Below, one piece after another: positions 18,293 through 28,150 of a stretch of DNA of 64,000 nt. Source of the DNA: Kamptonema formosum PCC 6407 (GTDB lineage Bacteria; Cyanobacteriota; Cyanobacteriia; Cyanobacteriales; Microcoleaceae). Each line of letters begins with the position of its first letter. The stretch's first letter is position 1. A program made the position numbers and the translations under genes. The notes under the pieces are model-generated. The model was not told where the DNA came from. It worked only from the letters and a program-made list of their open reading frames with translations, and did not search any database. The stretch spans positions 363,315 to 427,314 of the forward strand of contig NZ_KB235903.1 of NCBI RefSeq assembly GCF_000332155.1, written 5' to 3'.

Positions 18293-21200
18293 ATGAAAAA
18301 TTTATCTCAGCCAGCGATTTATTCTTATTCTTCTAGTAAGCGGATTTTGCTAGGACAACTTGGAGCAAATGGCGATTGCCTTCATGCAACTACATTAGCT
18401 CGGCAAATAAAATATGATTATCCCAATTGCCATTTAACTTGGGCAATTTCATCAATGTGTCGTAGTGTAATTGAAGAAAATCCATTTGTTGATGAAATCT
18501 GGGAAATACCCGCCAATAATTGGCAAGAAATAGTAACAGCTTGGTATGGGTTAGAAAAAGAATTACAATCTCGTCTTAATCGAGGTAACTTTGATGAAAT
18601 ATTTTTGACGCAGGTTAGCCCAAATAACTATCAAAATTATGATGGAACTACTAAAGCATCTCTTTTTCGCGGCTATCCAAAACCGATTACTGTGCCGATT
18701 CAAAATATCTTACGCCTACGAAATGATGAGATTGAAAGAGTCCGTAATTTTGCTGAAGAGCACAATTTACTGAAACGCAGTCATGTTATTTTATTTGAGT
18801 TCACTGGCAGTAGTAGCCAATCTTTTGTTAAGCCAGAATATGCTTTATCTGTCGCTCAATCCCTGCTGTCTCGTTTACCAGATTGCAGCATTATTCTTTC
18901 ATCGAGCACGAAAGTTATCGTAACAGATGAACGAATTATTGATGGTAGCGTGTTAACACTACGAGAAAATGCGGAATTAACAAAATATTGCAGCCTTTTA
19001 ATTGGGTGTTCTAGCGGCGTAACCCAAACAGTATTAACCGATTGGGCTAAACCGTTACCCATGATTCAGTTGTTGCTGGCATCCACATCAGTTTATGCTT
19101 CTATTGCCCACGATCTTGAATATTGGAAACAGTCTTCAGAGCAAGTTTTAGAAATGACTGATTGCTCGGTAGAACACGCAGTTGAATGTGCTTATACTGC
19201 TCTTGTAGAAGGATTTTCCGAGGCTCGTCGCCGATTTCACCACCAAATCCCCCTAAATTTTAACTTTTATTTCACCTTGGTTTGTCAGGCTCTCCTGCGA
19301 AATGGTCAGTATCTGAAAGCGGCGCAATCTATTTTGTATACTACAGAACGATACGGTTGGCATCCAGAGCTAAAAACCTTTGTACAGACTGAGTTGCTTC
19401 CCAAAATAGGCCTGCATCAAACTATGCGAACGGCTGATGAAGGTTATACTAATTTATTACAAGATTTTGTTTCAGTTCACTCAGAATCAAACAAAGTAGC
19501 TTACTCACATAAAAAAACGATCGTGAAATTACCTGATATTGAATTTCCTACAATTCTACCTCTTTCAGCCAGCAATCGCAGACCTTTTTGGTCAGTGATG
19601 ATCCCGACCTATAACTTGAAGGAAAATTATCTCGAACAAACGCTAAAAAGCGTTATCGAACAAGCTTTAAGTGTCGAAGAAATGCAGATTGAAGTTGTTA
19701 ACGATCATCCGAATCAGTTGATTCAAGACGAGATCGAAGCAATTATCAGAAAAGTGGCTGGCAATCGGATCGAATTTTATCGTCATTCCGAACTTAATGT
19801 TGGTCAAACTGCAATTTTTAACATCTGTCTTCAGCGAGCTCGCGGTCAATGGGTTCACATTCTGCACGATGACGATTTGGTTAAGCCTGGATTTTATAGC
19901 AGCCTTCAGGGAGCTATAGAACAACAATTAACAATTGGTGCTGCTTTCTGTCGCTGTCTCCATATTAATGAAGAAAATGCACCTTTATGGTTATCACCTC
20001 TGGAAAGAGAAACGCCTGGTATTTTAACTGATTGGATCAAAAAAATTGCTGTGTATTCTTGGATTGCAGCGGCTTCTATGGTAGTCAAACGAAGTGTATA
20101 TGAGGAGTTGGGGGGATTTTGCCCCCAGGCTGGCGCTGCTGCTGATTGGGAAATGTGGAAGCGAATTGCGGTGAATTATCCAATGTGGTATGAACCTCAA
20201 GTTTTTGCCTGTACGCGGATGAATTCTTCATCATGGACATCTAGATTGTTTCAATCGGGAGAGAATATTGCAGAGGCTCACAAAGCTATTAAAATTTCCC
20301 AAGCTTACCTTCCTCAAAATATGGCTGAGGAATTATCAAATCAGGCAAAAGAACACTATGCAATCGAAGCTATGAAAATGGCACATTCAATGATTGCGAG
20401 AGGCGATATAAATTCAGCGATTGCCCAAATTAGAGAAGGATTGAAATGCAGTAATTCTGCCAAAGTAACTAAGTTGATTCCGGCTGGTTTTCAGCCGAAG
20501 AAAGGGGAGCAAGAACAACAAAATAACGTTCCAAGTTTATCACCCAAGATCGTAATTGACGGCGTAATGTTTCAGATTCACAATTCTGGAATTACCCGTG
20601 TTTGGCTTTCCTTAATTACAGAATGGGCAAATCAGGATTTTGCTCAACATATTCTCTTACTCGATCGCAATGGAACTCTCCCCCAAATTCCTGGCATTAA
20701 GTATCGGCAAATATCAGCTTATGACTACAACAATACTGAAGCAGACCGCGAAATGTTGCAGAAAATCTGCGATGAAGAACAAGCCGATCTTTTCATTTCT
20801 ACTTACTACACTACACCGCGCTCGACACCCTCTGTGTTCATGGCTTATGATATGATTCCAGAAGTCATGGGAGCCAATTTAGCTAACCCGATGTGGATCG
20901 AAAAACATCAAGGTATCCGCCATGCTTCTGCCTATATTGCCATTTCCGAAAGCACAGCTCGCGATTTAGTAAAATACTTTCCTGATATTTCTCCAGAATT
21001 AATAACAGTAGCTCATTGCGGAATAGATAGGAAATTTTCACCATCAACATTCGTAGAAATTAATCAATTTAAGGTAAAATATAATATTTCAAGACCTTAT
21101 TTTATCTGGGTGGGCGATCGCGTTGGATTTAACGGCTATAAAAATGCTGTTTTATTCTTCCAAGCCTGCTCTCAATTAGAAAATAAACATCAATTTGAAA

Positions 21201-24200
21201 TTGTTTGTGTAGGGGGCAACTCGGAATTAGAAACAGAGTTAAAAACATATAGTTCCGATATTAAGATTCATCTTTTAAGACTAAGTGATGATGAATTACG
21301 AAGTGCTTATTCTGGGGCTTTAGCATTAGTCCAAACATCAAAATATGAAGGCTTTGGGTTGCCATTATTAGAAGCGATTGCTTGTGGCTGTCCAGTAATC
21401 GCCTCTCAAAATAGCTCAATTCCTGAAGTTGCAGGTCAAGCAGCTTTATATGTGAACGGCGATCGAATTGAAGAACTAAAAAAAGCACTTATTGAGGTGC
21501 AAAATTTTCAGATTCGTCAAAATTTAATTGCTGCTGGTTTGGAACAAGCTAAAAAGTTTTCCTGGTCAGAAATGGCAGCAAAAGTTAGCTCAGCTTTAAT
21601 AGCTGCTACTAAGCTTTCCCCTAAAACATCTATTACTATACCGCCTTCTATGACTTCCCTAATCAGCATTGTTGAAAAATATCAAAGTAACCAGTCAGAT
21701 TCATCAGCATTAGCAAATATCCGCCAGTTGAGAAAAAAAATTGCCGATCGATGGCTGAATTCATCTACACTCGAACAACTTGCAAATGCTTATGCAGGAG
21801 AGACAGGTCAAATCCATCAAGCACTGCTGAATAGTGGCATTAAAGATGAAACACTAACTGATGAAGAACAAACTTTTGTCAATCAACTAGGAGTACAAAT
21901 TGCCAAAGGATTTGAGGAACATAAAACTATCAATCATCTCCTGGCTGCAATGCTTTACCGCCGTGCAGATCGACTACCGATAAAATACGAACGCGCCGCT
22001 ATTCCCAATTGGTTTGTTAATGACTATCTGAAATTTATGTTTGTCTGTCCTAACCTTTTCCAAGAAATAGGAGAAGCAGACAATTACTATCGCTATCTGC
22101 AAGGATGGCTAGGTTACGTTCATACCAACATCTTTAACAACAAAGATTCTCAAATTTGGCAAAATATTGCTTTATTTTTCAGTCAAGTTGCTAACTTTAT
22201 CCCCCTGTACTTTACAACTGCAAACCTGCGGGATGTTTACACAAAGCGGGCGGATATTATGGAGTTAGTTCTTAAAAATCGCGGTTTTCAGGTTGATTAT
22301 GTTTTCCCAGCGCGACCAGCAACGCGCTCAAAAATTCGCTTAGGAGTGCTCAACGATCATTTTGCTCCCCAGACAGAAACCTTCGCAACTCTTCCTGTCT
22401 TTGAACATTTAGACCGCAGCCAATTTGAAATTTTTCTATATGCTCTCAATGTCAGCGGTCATCAATTAGAACAATATTGTCAAAGTCGCGTTGATAAACT
22501 GGTTCCACTTCCTAAAGATTTTGCCTTGCAGGTGCAAACTATCCGCGATGATGACTTAGATATCCTGTTTATTGGCACTAACCTAACAGCTATTAATAAA
22601 CCCACTACTTCCCTGGCACTTCACCGTTTAGCACGGGTACAGACGACCTCTTTCTGTTCGCCGACAACTACGGGAATACGCCACTTAGATTACTATATTG
22701 CCGGCAAGTGGACAATCCCCGATAGCAGTTATCAAGAACAATATCGAGAGCAGTTAGCTATTTTGGATGGCAGCGGATTTTGCTTTAATTATGCTACTCA
22801 GTCGGAAACATCAACTCTGCAACCAACAAGAAATAGCCTCGGTATTTCTGAGCAAACAAATGTGTTTATATCAGGAGCGAACTTCTACAAAATTCTGCCA
22901 GAATTGCGAGAAATTTGGGCAAAGATTTTGGCTGCTGTTCCCAATTCTATGCTAATTTTATATCCCTTTGGCCCAGCTTGGACTCGTTCTTATCCGGCCA
23001 CGCCTTTTGTAAATAATTTGTATGCTGTATTAGCTAAATACGGCGTTGAGAGCAACCGTCTATTAATTGTAAAACAGTTACCGAGTCGCGGCGATGTTAA
23101 AGAATTTTTGGGGTTAGCAGATGTTTATCTTGATTCCTATCCCTACGCTGGCGCAACTTCTTTGATTGACCCTCTACAAGTAGGGTTGCCAACGGTAGTG
23201 ATGGAAGGAAATGCTTTGCGCTTCCGCCAAGGGTCAGCAATGCTGCGGGAAATTGAAATACCAGAATTAATTGCTGATAGCCAACAATCCTACATTCGGT
23301 TAGCAGTTGCTCTAGGTAGCAACCCTAAATTGCGACAGCTTCATCGGCAAAAAATTCAGCAAAAGATGCAAAGCAATCCTAGATTTTTAGATAGTCGTGC
23401 TTACTCGCTTTCTATTGGTAAATTATTCCAAGAACTCTTCCAAAAATGGCAAAATAGCCAGTCACCTCTTGGCAGTTCAGTGTTAGCACCCAGCACTGAA
23501 TTCATCAATAAACTTGAGGATTATGTAAATCTCTACCGCACAAATTACTCAGCAGAATCCGCGATCGCATCTTTACGCCAAATCCGTAAACAGTTGGCTG
23601 ATTATTGGTTGAGCGTCACTCCTGAGCAACTGGAAACTATCTATCAAAGCGATGTCGGTAAGGGCTATAAAATGCTGCTTGGCTGTGGTTTTCAAAATCA
23701 ACCGCTGACTGAAGAAGAACAGATATTTTTGCAACAATTGACTCAGATTAGTAAAGGACTCGTGCATCCTAAAGCTATCAATTCTCTGCTGGCTGCAATG
23801 CTTTACTTTATTCCGGGAACGATGCGGATACCGAATGCTCAGGCTCGTCTACCTCGCTGGTTAATAGAAGATTACGAGCAGGTTTTTGAGAGTGAATTAG
23901 CACTGAATTTTGACTCGGTTAACCAACCACCATCATCTCAGTTACTAGCTCATTATATTAGTTCGCCACAATTTTTAAATCAACTGTTAGGCTGCGTGAA
24001 TCTATACCGCATCGATCCGACTGATGAATCTGTGGTAATGGAAATCCGCCAGCTCAGAAAGCAAATAGCTGATTTTTGGCTCAGCGTGCCAACTGAGCAA
24101 CTGGAAACTATCTACGTTAGTGATGTTGGTAAGGGTTATCAAGCAATCCTTTACTCCGGTTTTCAAAATGAGCCAATACTTGAAACTGAACAGGTATTTT

Positions 24201-24856
24201 TGCAGGAATTGACGGAAATTGGCAAAGGGTTAGTGCATCCTCAAGCGATTAATTCTCTGCTGGGTGCAATGCTCTACTTGCCTCCGGGTAAGATGCGTGT
24301 CCCTGATGCTCAAACCCGTTTGCCTAAGTGGTTAATTAATGACTATGCAAAAGTGTTTGAAAGTGTATTTGCCGCCGCTGAAATAGATAATACTCTTTCC
24401 GAACCAGTCACGCAACCGCAAAATTTGCTGCCGCAGTTTCTCAGTCAATTATTTAGCTCTGTAAAGCTTTATGAAATAGATTCAACGAGTGAATCGGTAA
24501 TAGCAGACTTGCGAGAAGTTCGCAAAAAATTAGCAAATTTCTGGCTAAAAGTTCCAGTAGATAAATTGCAAACTGTCTACGAAAGTGATTTAGGTAAGGG
24601 TTATAAAGCTTTACTTGGCAGTGGTCTTGCTAATCAACCACTGCTAGAAGCTGAAAGGGCTTTTTTGAACTCATTAGTTACTGAATTAAGCAAAGGAATG
24701 GCAGAACAAAAAGCGATCAATCATCTATTAGCCGCAATGTTGTACTGTCGTCCAGGGCAATTGCAAGTTCAGGATGCAAATAATTGTTTGCCTCGGTGGT
24801 TATTGGAGGATTATGAGAAATTCGTTAAGGCTGGGATAAAGATGGCAGTTAAGTAA
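18293..24856 (+). CDS. Giant multi-glycosyltransferase (GT9-GT2-GT4-GT41-like) with four ~115-residue repeats
   Basis: 2187 residues. In order: GT9/heptosyltransferase-like domain (about 14-305; RILLGQLGANGDCLHATTLA), GT2 (about 431-660; WSVMIPTYNLKENYLEQTL, VNDHP, ILHDDDLVKPGF), GT4 (about 753-1100; VIDGVMFQIHNSGITRVW, TSKYEGFGLPLLEAIACGCP), repeat R1 (1137-1249), a GT41/SPINDLY-like domain (about 1346-1716; RLGVLNDHF, RLARVQTTSFCSPTTTGIRH, DVYLDSYPYAGATSLIDPLQ), then repeats R2-R4 (1754-1870, 1911-2027, 2067-2182). It lies 30 bases after the epimerase gene, with AAGGATGAA at the start. No membrane segments were seen. It probably assembles several linkages of one glycan. Functions of the repeats are unknown. 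Confidence 0.85.
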   Translation: MKNLSQPAIYSYSSSKRILLGQLGANGDCLHATTLARQIKYDYPNCHLTWAISSMCRSVIEENPFVDEIWEIPANNWQEIVTAWYGLEKELQSRLNRGNFDEIFLTQVSPNNYQNYDGTTKASLFRGYPKPITVPIQNILRLRNDEIERVRNFAEEHNLLKRSHVILFEFTGSSSQSFVKPEYALSVAQSLLSRLPDCSIILSSSTKVIVTDERIIDGSVLTLRENAELTKYCSLLIGCSSGVTQTVLTDWAKPLPMIQLLLASTSVYASIAHDLEYWKQSSEQVLEMTDCSVEHAVECAYTALVEGFSEARRRFHHQIPLNFNFYFTLVCQALLRNGQYLKAAQSILYTTERYGWHPELKTFVQTELLPKIGLHQTMRTADEGYTNLLQDFVSVHSESNKVAYSHKKTIVKLPDIEFPTILPLSASNRRPFWSVMIPTYNLKENYLEQTLKSVIEQALSVEEMQIEVVNDHPNQLIQDEIEAIIRKVAGNRIEFYRHSELNVGQTAIFNICLQRARGQWVHILHDDDLVKPGFYSSLQGAIEQQLTIGAAFCRCLHINEENAPLWLSPLERETPGILTDWIKKIAVYSWIAAASMVVKRSVYEELGGFCPQAGAAADWEMWKRIAVNYPMWYEPQVFACTRMNSSSWTSRLFQSGENIAEAHKAIKISQAYLPQNMAEELSNQAKEHYAIEAMKMAHSMIARGDINSAIAQIREGLKCSNSAKVTKLIPAGFQPKKGEQEQQNNVPSLSPKIVIDGVMFQIHNSGITRVWLSLITEWANQDFAQHILLLDRNGTLPQIPGIKYRQISAYDYNNTEADREMLQKICDEEQADLFISTYYTTPRSTPSVFMAYDMIPEVMGANLANPMWIEKHQGIRHASAYIAISESTARDLVKYFPDISPELITVAHCGIDRKFSPSTFVEINQFKVKYNISRPYFIWVGDRVGFNGYKNAVLFFQACSQLENKHQFEIVCVGGNSELETELKTYSSDIKIHLLRLSDDELRSAYSGALALVQTSKYEGFGLPLLEAIACGCPVIASQNSSIPEVAGQAALYVNGDRIEELKKALIEVQNFQIRQNLIAAGLEQAKKFSWSEMAAKVSSALIAATKLSPKTSITIPPSMTSLISIVEKYQSNQSDSSALANIRQLRKKIADRWLNSSTLEQLANAYAGETGQIHQALLNSGIKDETLTDEEQTFVNQLGVQIAKGFEEHKTINHLLAAMLYRRADRLPIKYERAAIPNWFVNDYLKFMFVCPNLFQEIGEADNYYRYLQGWLGYVHTNIFNNKDSQIWQNIALFFSQVANFIPLYFTTANLRDVYTKRADIMELVLKNRGFQVDYVFPARPATRSKIRLGVLNDHFAPQTETFATLPVFEHLDRSQFEIFLYALNVSGHQLEQYCQSRVDKLVPLPKDFALQVQTIRDDDLDILFIGTNLTAINKPTTSLALHRLARVQTTSFCSPTTTGIRHLDYYIAGKWTIPDSSYQEQYREQLAILDGSGFCFNYATQSETSTLQPTRNSLGISEQTNVFISGANFYKILPELREIWAKILAAVPNSMLILYPFGPAWTRSYPATPFVNNLYAVLAKYGVESNRLLIVKQLPSRGDVKEFLGLADVYLDSYPYAGATSLIDPLQVGLPTVVMEGNALRFRQGSAMLREIEIPELIADSQQSYIRLAVALGSNPKLRQLHRQKIQQKMQSNPRFLDSRAYSLSIGKLFQELFQKWQNSQSPLGSSVLAPSTEFINKLEDYVNLYRTNYSAESAIASLRQIRKQLADYWLSVTPEQLETIYQSDVGKGYKMLLGCGFQNQPLTEEEQIFLQQLTQISKGLVHPKAINSLLAAMLYFIPGTMRIPNAQARLPRWLIEDYEQVFESELALNFDSVNQPPSSQLLAHYISSPQFLNQLLGCVNLYRIDPTDESVVMEIRQLRKQIADFWLSVPTEQLETIYVSDVGKGYQAILYSGFQNEPILETEQVFLQELTEIGKGLVHPQAINSLLGAMLYLPPGKMRVPDAQTRLPKWLINDYAKVFESVFAAAEIDNTLSEPVTQPQNLLPQFLSQLFSSVKLYEIDSTSESVIADLREVRKKLANFWLKVPVDKLQTVYESDLGKGYKALLGSGLANQPLLEAERAFLNSLVTELSKGMAEQKAINHLLAAMLYCRPGQLQVQDANNCLPRWLLEDYEKFVKAGIKMAVK
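23552..24837 (+). repeat. Three tandem copies (R2-R4) of a ~115-codon protein repeat; R1 lies at 21701-22040
   Basis: Units begin at 23552, 24023 and 24491, with a diverged first unit at 21701. Shared blocks are an IRQLRKQIADFWL-like helix, a Q-L-x2-IY-x-SDVGKGY turn, LTEEEQxFLQxL, KGLVHPKAINSLLAAMLY and LPRWLIEDY. Spacers of 120-160 bases between units read like (F)LxQLxxxVNLYRID. Divergence between units at the DNA level is large, so the array is old. Confidence 0.85.
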
Positions 24857-24912
24857 TACAAATCAGGTTGGTGTTTGTAAGAGAGTTAACCCGAACTGTT
24901 ACGATCGCGCTC

Positions 24913-25209
24913 TTAAATCCAATCTTCCTCCTCTGTTTTTTGGCGCTTATAAACCTGACCAGCAGCATGAATCTGGCGGGTTTTTTCGTAAAGAGCTTCC
25001 TCATCGGGATAACCCCAGTTCTGCATTACTTTATCTAAATCTCTTTGGATATCCCTAGCACCGGGAAAGCCGCGATAGCGAATTTTTAGCCGCCCTAATT
25101 CCGCTAGATTGTAGTCAGTTGCTTCCCCTGCTAATAGATTAGTGACAATGACGCGATCGCTCTTATATTGAGGATGCTGCTGTTCCTGATTTGTCTGTGC
25201 TGATTTCAT
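24913..25209 (-). CDS. DUF3288 family protein
   Basis: A 98-residue cyanobacterial protein with the family pattern QHPQYKSDRVIVTNLLAGEA, LAELGRLKIRYRGFPGARDI and a C-terminal TRQIHAAGQVY. It is soluble, mixed helical and of unknown function. It is convergent with the giant transferase gene (56 bases between stops) and so is not part of that locus. Length is usual for the family. Confidence 0.88.
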   Translation of the reverse strand: MKSAQTNQEQQHPQYKSDRVIVTNLLAGEATDYNLAELGRLKIRYRGFPGARDIQRDLDKVMQNWGYPDEEALYEKTRQIHAAGQVYKRQKTEEEDWI

Positions 25210-25512
25210 GTTGATTCTATCCGTGCTAGAGATCCGCGAACATTTGAGCTAAGGAGCGCAAGCGTGGGCCCTGGTAGTTCCAAACTGGCGATCGCTCTTA
25301 AGAAATTTCGGGGTGAAATTCGGGGTAAACTGCTGAAGTTGACACCTATGCGCTGCCATTTATACGCTTTGAGCGAAAAATGTGGCGATCGCACAGCGCC
25401 TACCCTACAAGATTCACCGCGATCGCATAAAAATCATACCTATTGAAGGCACAGGTCTAGCCAAAGCTGAGGATAATAACCAATATGAGTCTCAAAATTT
25501 TGACAGGATTTC
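25210..25512. other. Divergent intergenic region
   Basis: 303 bases between the starts of the DUF3288 gene and the AI-2E transporter gene. It contains several GCGATCGC motifs (25287, 25386, 25422) and must hold both promoters. I see no gene. Confidence 0.4.
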
Positions 25513-26721
25513 ATGGTTAATTCTTGGCCAAAAGCACCCAAAAGTCGCCTGCTGAGCTGGTGGGAATCGCTGACTCCCATGACTCGCCTGCTAGCGATCG
25601 CCCTAGCAGCACCACTCACCGTACTCAACGCTTGGGCATTCTCTCAAATTTTTGGTTATTTTCAATCGCTCTTTGTCATCCTCTTAGTCGCCTCCCTGTT
25701 GTCCTTCCTGCTCAACTATCCCGTCAGATTGTTCGAGCAACACGGAGTACAACGAGAGCAAGCTGCAATTCTAGTCTTTTTAACAGCACTATTGATCCTG
25801 CTGGCCCTAGCACTGACACTATTTCCCCTCGCCTTCACTCAAGCGCAGCAGCTCGTCGCTCGCTTACCAGAATGGATCGATTCTGGACAGCGCCAGCTCC
25901 TGATATTTGACGATCGAATCAATGCTCTCGGCTTACCCATTAATCTCGACGGCTTCATTGCTCAAATTAACACCCGACTTAAAGGCGAACTACAACTCGT
26001 CGCAGGGCGAGCTTTAAATATCACCTTAAACCTGACTGTTTTAACAGTTGTCAGATTGCTGGATTTACTGCTAACAGTAGTTTTAACCTTTTATTTACTC
26101 CTGCACAGCAGTGATATCTGGGAAAGCTTAATCGAGTGGTTGCCACCTCGATTTCAAAAGCCATTTTCTGAGACACTAAGGCTAAGTTTTCAAAACTACT
26201 TTACAGGTCAGCTCATAATTGCAACTTGTATGGCTTTTGGGCTAACTTCAGCCTTTATTTTCCTAAAGGTTCCCTTTGGTTTGCTATTTGGCTTAACAAT
26301 TGGTCTGATGGCATTAGTACCTTTTGGCGGCTCTGTGGGAATTGGACTGGTAACTATACTCGTGGCCCTGCAAAACATTGGATTAGGGCTGCAAGTCCTA
26401 GCCGTTGAATTAATTGTGCAGCAAATTGTAGAAAATTTAATTGCTCCCAGAGTGCTAGGTTCCGTGACCGGTTTAAATCCATTTTGGGTGTTTGTTTCTA
26501 TCTTGACAGGAGCGCGAGTCGGAGGATTTTTAGGAGTTGTAATCGCCGTACCAGCAGCAGTTGTTATTAAGGAGGCACTAGCTGCGGTACGATCGGAAAA
26601 AGTTACTGATGAATCAGCCCATACTCCCTCAACCAATGAATCTTCAGAAGCGAGCCGTGTTAACCCCGATCGAGAAACACAATTGAAACTTCCACCCTTA
26701 AAAGGAGATGGATTTCTCTAA
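25513..26721 (+). CDS. AI-2E family transporter / permease (PF01594 type)
   Basis: 402 residues with about eight hydrophobic segments: two near 26-75, one near 86-112, then a soluble loop (about 115-185), a helix near 185-205, and four at the C-terminus (225-340) with the family's FGLLFGLTIGLMALVPFGGS and LIAPRVLGSVTGLNPFWVF blocks. The family exports or passes small molecules; AI-2 transport itself is shown for few members and cannot be assumed here. The last 40 residues are polar. It is a single gene flanked by repeats downstream. Confidence 0.88.
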   Translation: MVNSWPKAPKSRLLSWWESLTPMTRLLAIALAAPLTVLNAWAFSQIFGYFQSLFVILLVASLLSFLLNYPVRLFEQHGVQREQAAILVFLTALLILLALALTLFPLAFTQAQQLVARLPEWIDSGQRQLLIFDDRINALGLPINLDGFIAQINTRLKGELQLVAGRALNITLNLTVLTVVRLLDLLLTVVLTFYLLLHSSDIWESLIEWLPPRFQKPFSETLRLSFQNYFTGQLIIATCMAFGLTSAFIFLKVPFGLLFGLTIGLMALVPFGGSVGIGLVTILVALQNIGLGLQVLAVELIVQQIVENLIAPRVLGSVTGLNPFWVFVSILTGARVGGFLGVVIAVPAAVVIKEALAAVRSEKVTDESAHTPSTNESSEASRVNPDRETQLKLPPLKGDGFL

Positions 26722-27127
26722 GAGTTAATAGCTAAAAGGCATCTCTGAAATGAAAATTGCCCAGCAATTACTCTGCTCGGTTAATCAGTTAATGTAAAAT
26801 CAAACAATCAAAAAAATGAATTATAAAGTGGATTAAATAAGCTAGTTAACGTAGGGTGGGCGCTCGCCGCAAAAAACCTGTAACTCATAGAAGAAGATGG
26901 TCGCGGCGAGCGCCCACCTTACAATTTATAGCGTTTATTTATGTCCACCTACTTAACAACGAAGTCTTTTGGTAAAAAAAACCGGTTTCTTTAGTTGGGT
27001 GTGTAAGTCCTGGTTTTGTTTATGGCTGTTTGAAACTCAGAGTCAAACAGCCACAACCACCTCACGTCTTCTTTATGGATTTTCGGAGATGTTTCTTTAC
27101 TAGAACTGTTTTACTTGCTCCAAACCA
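26722..27127. other. Repeat-filled intergenic region
   Basis: 406 bases with no gene. They hold the palindromic element at 26851-26954, an ACCGGTTTCTTTAGTTGGGT GTGTAAGTCCTG segment (26979-27013), and the 3' flank of the small repeat-protein gene. Confidence 0.6.
26851..26954 (+). repeat. MITE-like palindromic element, copy A
   Basis: A 72-bp core (26851-26922) has 20-bp terminal inverted repeats, GTAGGGTGGGCGCTCGCCGC, with one mismatch. The loop reads AAAAAACCTGTAACTCATAG onward. A right flank to 26954 (ATAGCGTTTATTTATGTCCA) is shared with copy B at 35731-35842, which lies in the opposite orientation. Confidence 0.85.
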
Positions 27128-27388
27128 TTACCGATCCGCAGGATCGCCGTAGGGATCTTCGCTGGCTGGGCGAACATTGCCGAATTGTGGATAATCGGCG
27201 GGATCGCCATAGGGATCTTCGCTGGCTGGGCGAACGTTGTCGTATTGTGGATAATCGGCGGGATCGCCGTAGGGATCTTCACTAGCAGGGCGGACGTTGC
27301 GATCGTCATAGTTGCCGTTAGGATCTATTCGCCCGCTGCTAGGCCCCAAGATTGCCTCTTTCAACTGTCTTAATAACCCGTCGAACAC
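27128..27388 (-). CDS. Small acidic protein with three NVRPASEDPYGDPAD repeats
   Basis: 86 residues from a GTG start (27386-27388) preceded by AAGGAG. The N-terminal 20 residues (MFDGLLRQLKEAILGP) form an amphipathic helix. The rest is three near-identical units of about 19 residues, NVRPASEDPYGDPADYPQ, encoded by a 57-bp tandem repeat (27132-27300). It is acidic and probably disordered. I do not recognise a function. The 57-bp units are so alike that copy number could vary between strains. Confidence 0.7.
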   Translation of the reverse strand: MFDGLLRQLKEAILGPSSGRIDPNGNYDDRNVRPASEDPYGDPADYPQYDNVRPASEDPYGDPADYPQFGNVRPASEDPYGDPADR

Positions 27389-27634
27389 GATCGATCTCCT
27401 TTTTTTATAGCTGAAGAAACGGCTGTATCAAAAATATTTGCCGATTCCATGCTGTTGTTATCTTTGTGCTTAATTGGTGGCACAATTGCATCTGAAACTC
27501 TTACCAATTACCCAAATATTCACCCAAGTCTTCTTAAAAAAGAGCTTATTGTCTCTCCCCCTTTTTAATGAGGTTAGGAAGGATAAGAGTTTCAGCTTTT
27601 AATTCCTAAGTCCTGACTCTTCTAGAATTAGCAT

Positions 27635-28123
27635 TTACTGTACCGGCGCTGCGGTTCTGGCTTCTGCAACGCTAGTGAGGTCTCTGCCGGTGGGACTATT
27701 GTTGTAACCCTGGAATTCGCGATATTTCTGTGCTTCGGACTCTGGAACTTTAATTCCTTCGGGAGGCGGTGTTACCCAGTGAGCGCGGTGTTCGGCATCC
27801 CGATAGTAAACGCGACCATTTTTGGAAAGGTAGTATTGCCCTTGTGGCCCCTGTTCTTGTTTGTTTTTATGCTGGTTGTAGATATAGTAAAGTGCCGCTG
27901 CTCCGGCTAAAATTGCTACTTTCTGAGTATTTGACAATCCCTTTTTCACTTCCGGGGAACGGTTGGGAGCTGAGACTGTCTGTCCAGCACGAGTATCGTC
28001 AACTGGCGGCGGTACTGAAGCTTGTTTTGAGCCGCAGGCTGTCATTAAGGGAAATGTTAGCAGCACTGTTAGCAGCAGAGATATCCAGTAGGATTTTCTT
28101 CGATATCGATTGATTTTATCCAT
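27635..28123 (-). CDS. Lipoprotein of unknown function
   Basis: The best start is ATG at 28121-28123 (MDKINRYRRKSYW), with AGAGG seven bases upstream; an earlier ATG at 28150 would add nine residues. The signal region LLTVLLTFPLMTAC ends in a lipobox with the lipidated Cys near residue 30. A second short hydrophobic stretch (VAILAGAAALYYIY) follows at about 70-83. The C-terminal part has YYLSKNGRVYYRDAEHRAHW, which repeats a YY-x4-GRVYY pattern. The family is not recognised. It sits alone between repeats. Confidence 0.75.
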   Translation of the reverse strand: MDKINRYRRKSYWISLLLTVLLTFPLMTACGSKQASVPPPVDDTRAGQTVSAPNRSPEVKKGLSNTQKVAILAGAAALYYIYNQHKNKQEQGPQGQYYLSKNGRVYYRDAEHRAHWVTPPPEGIKVPESEAQKYREFQGYNNSPTGRDLTSVAEARTAAPVQ

Positions 28124-28150
28124 CACGCACCTCTTCTTTGTTTCTTTCAA

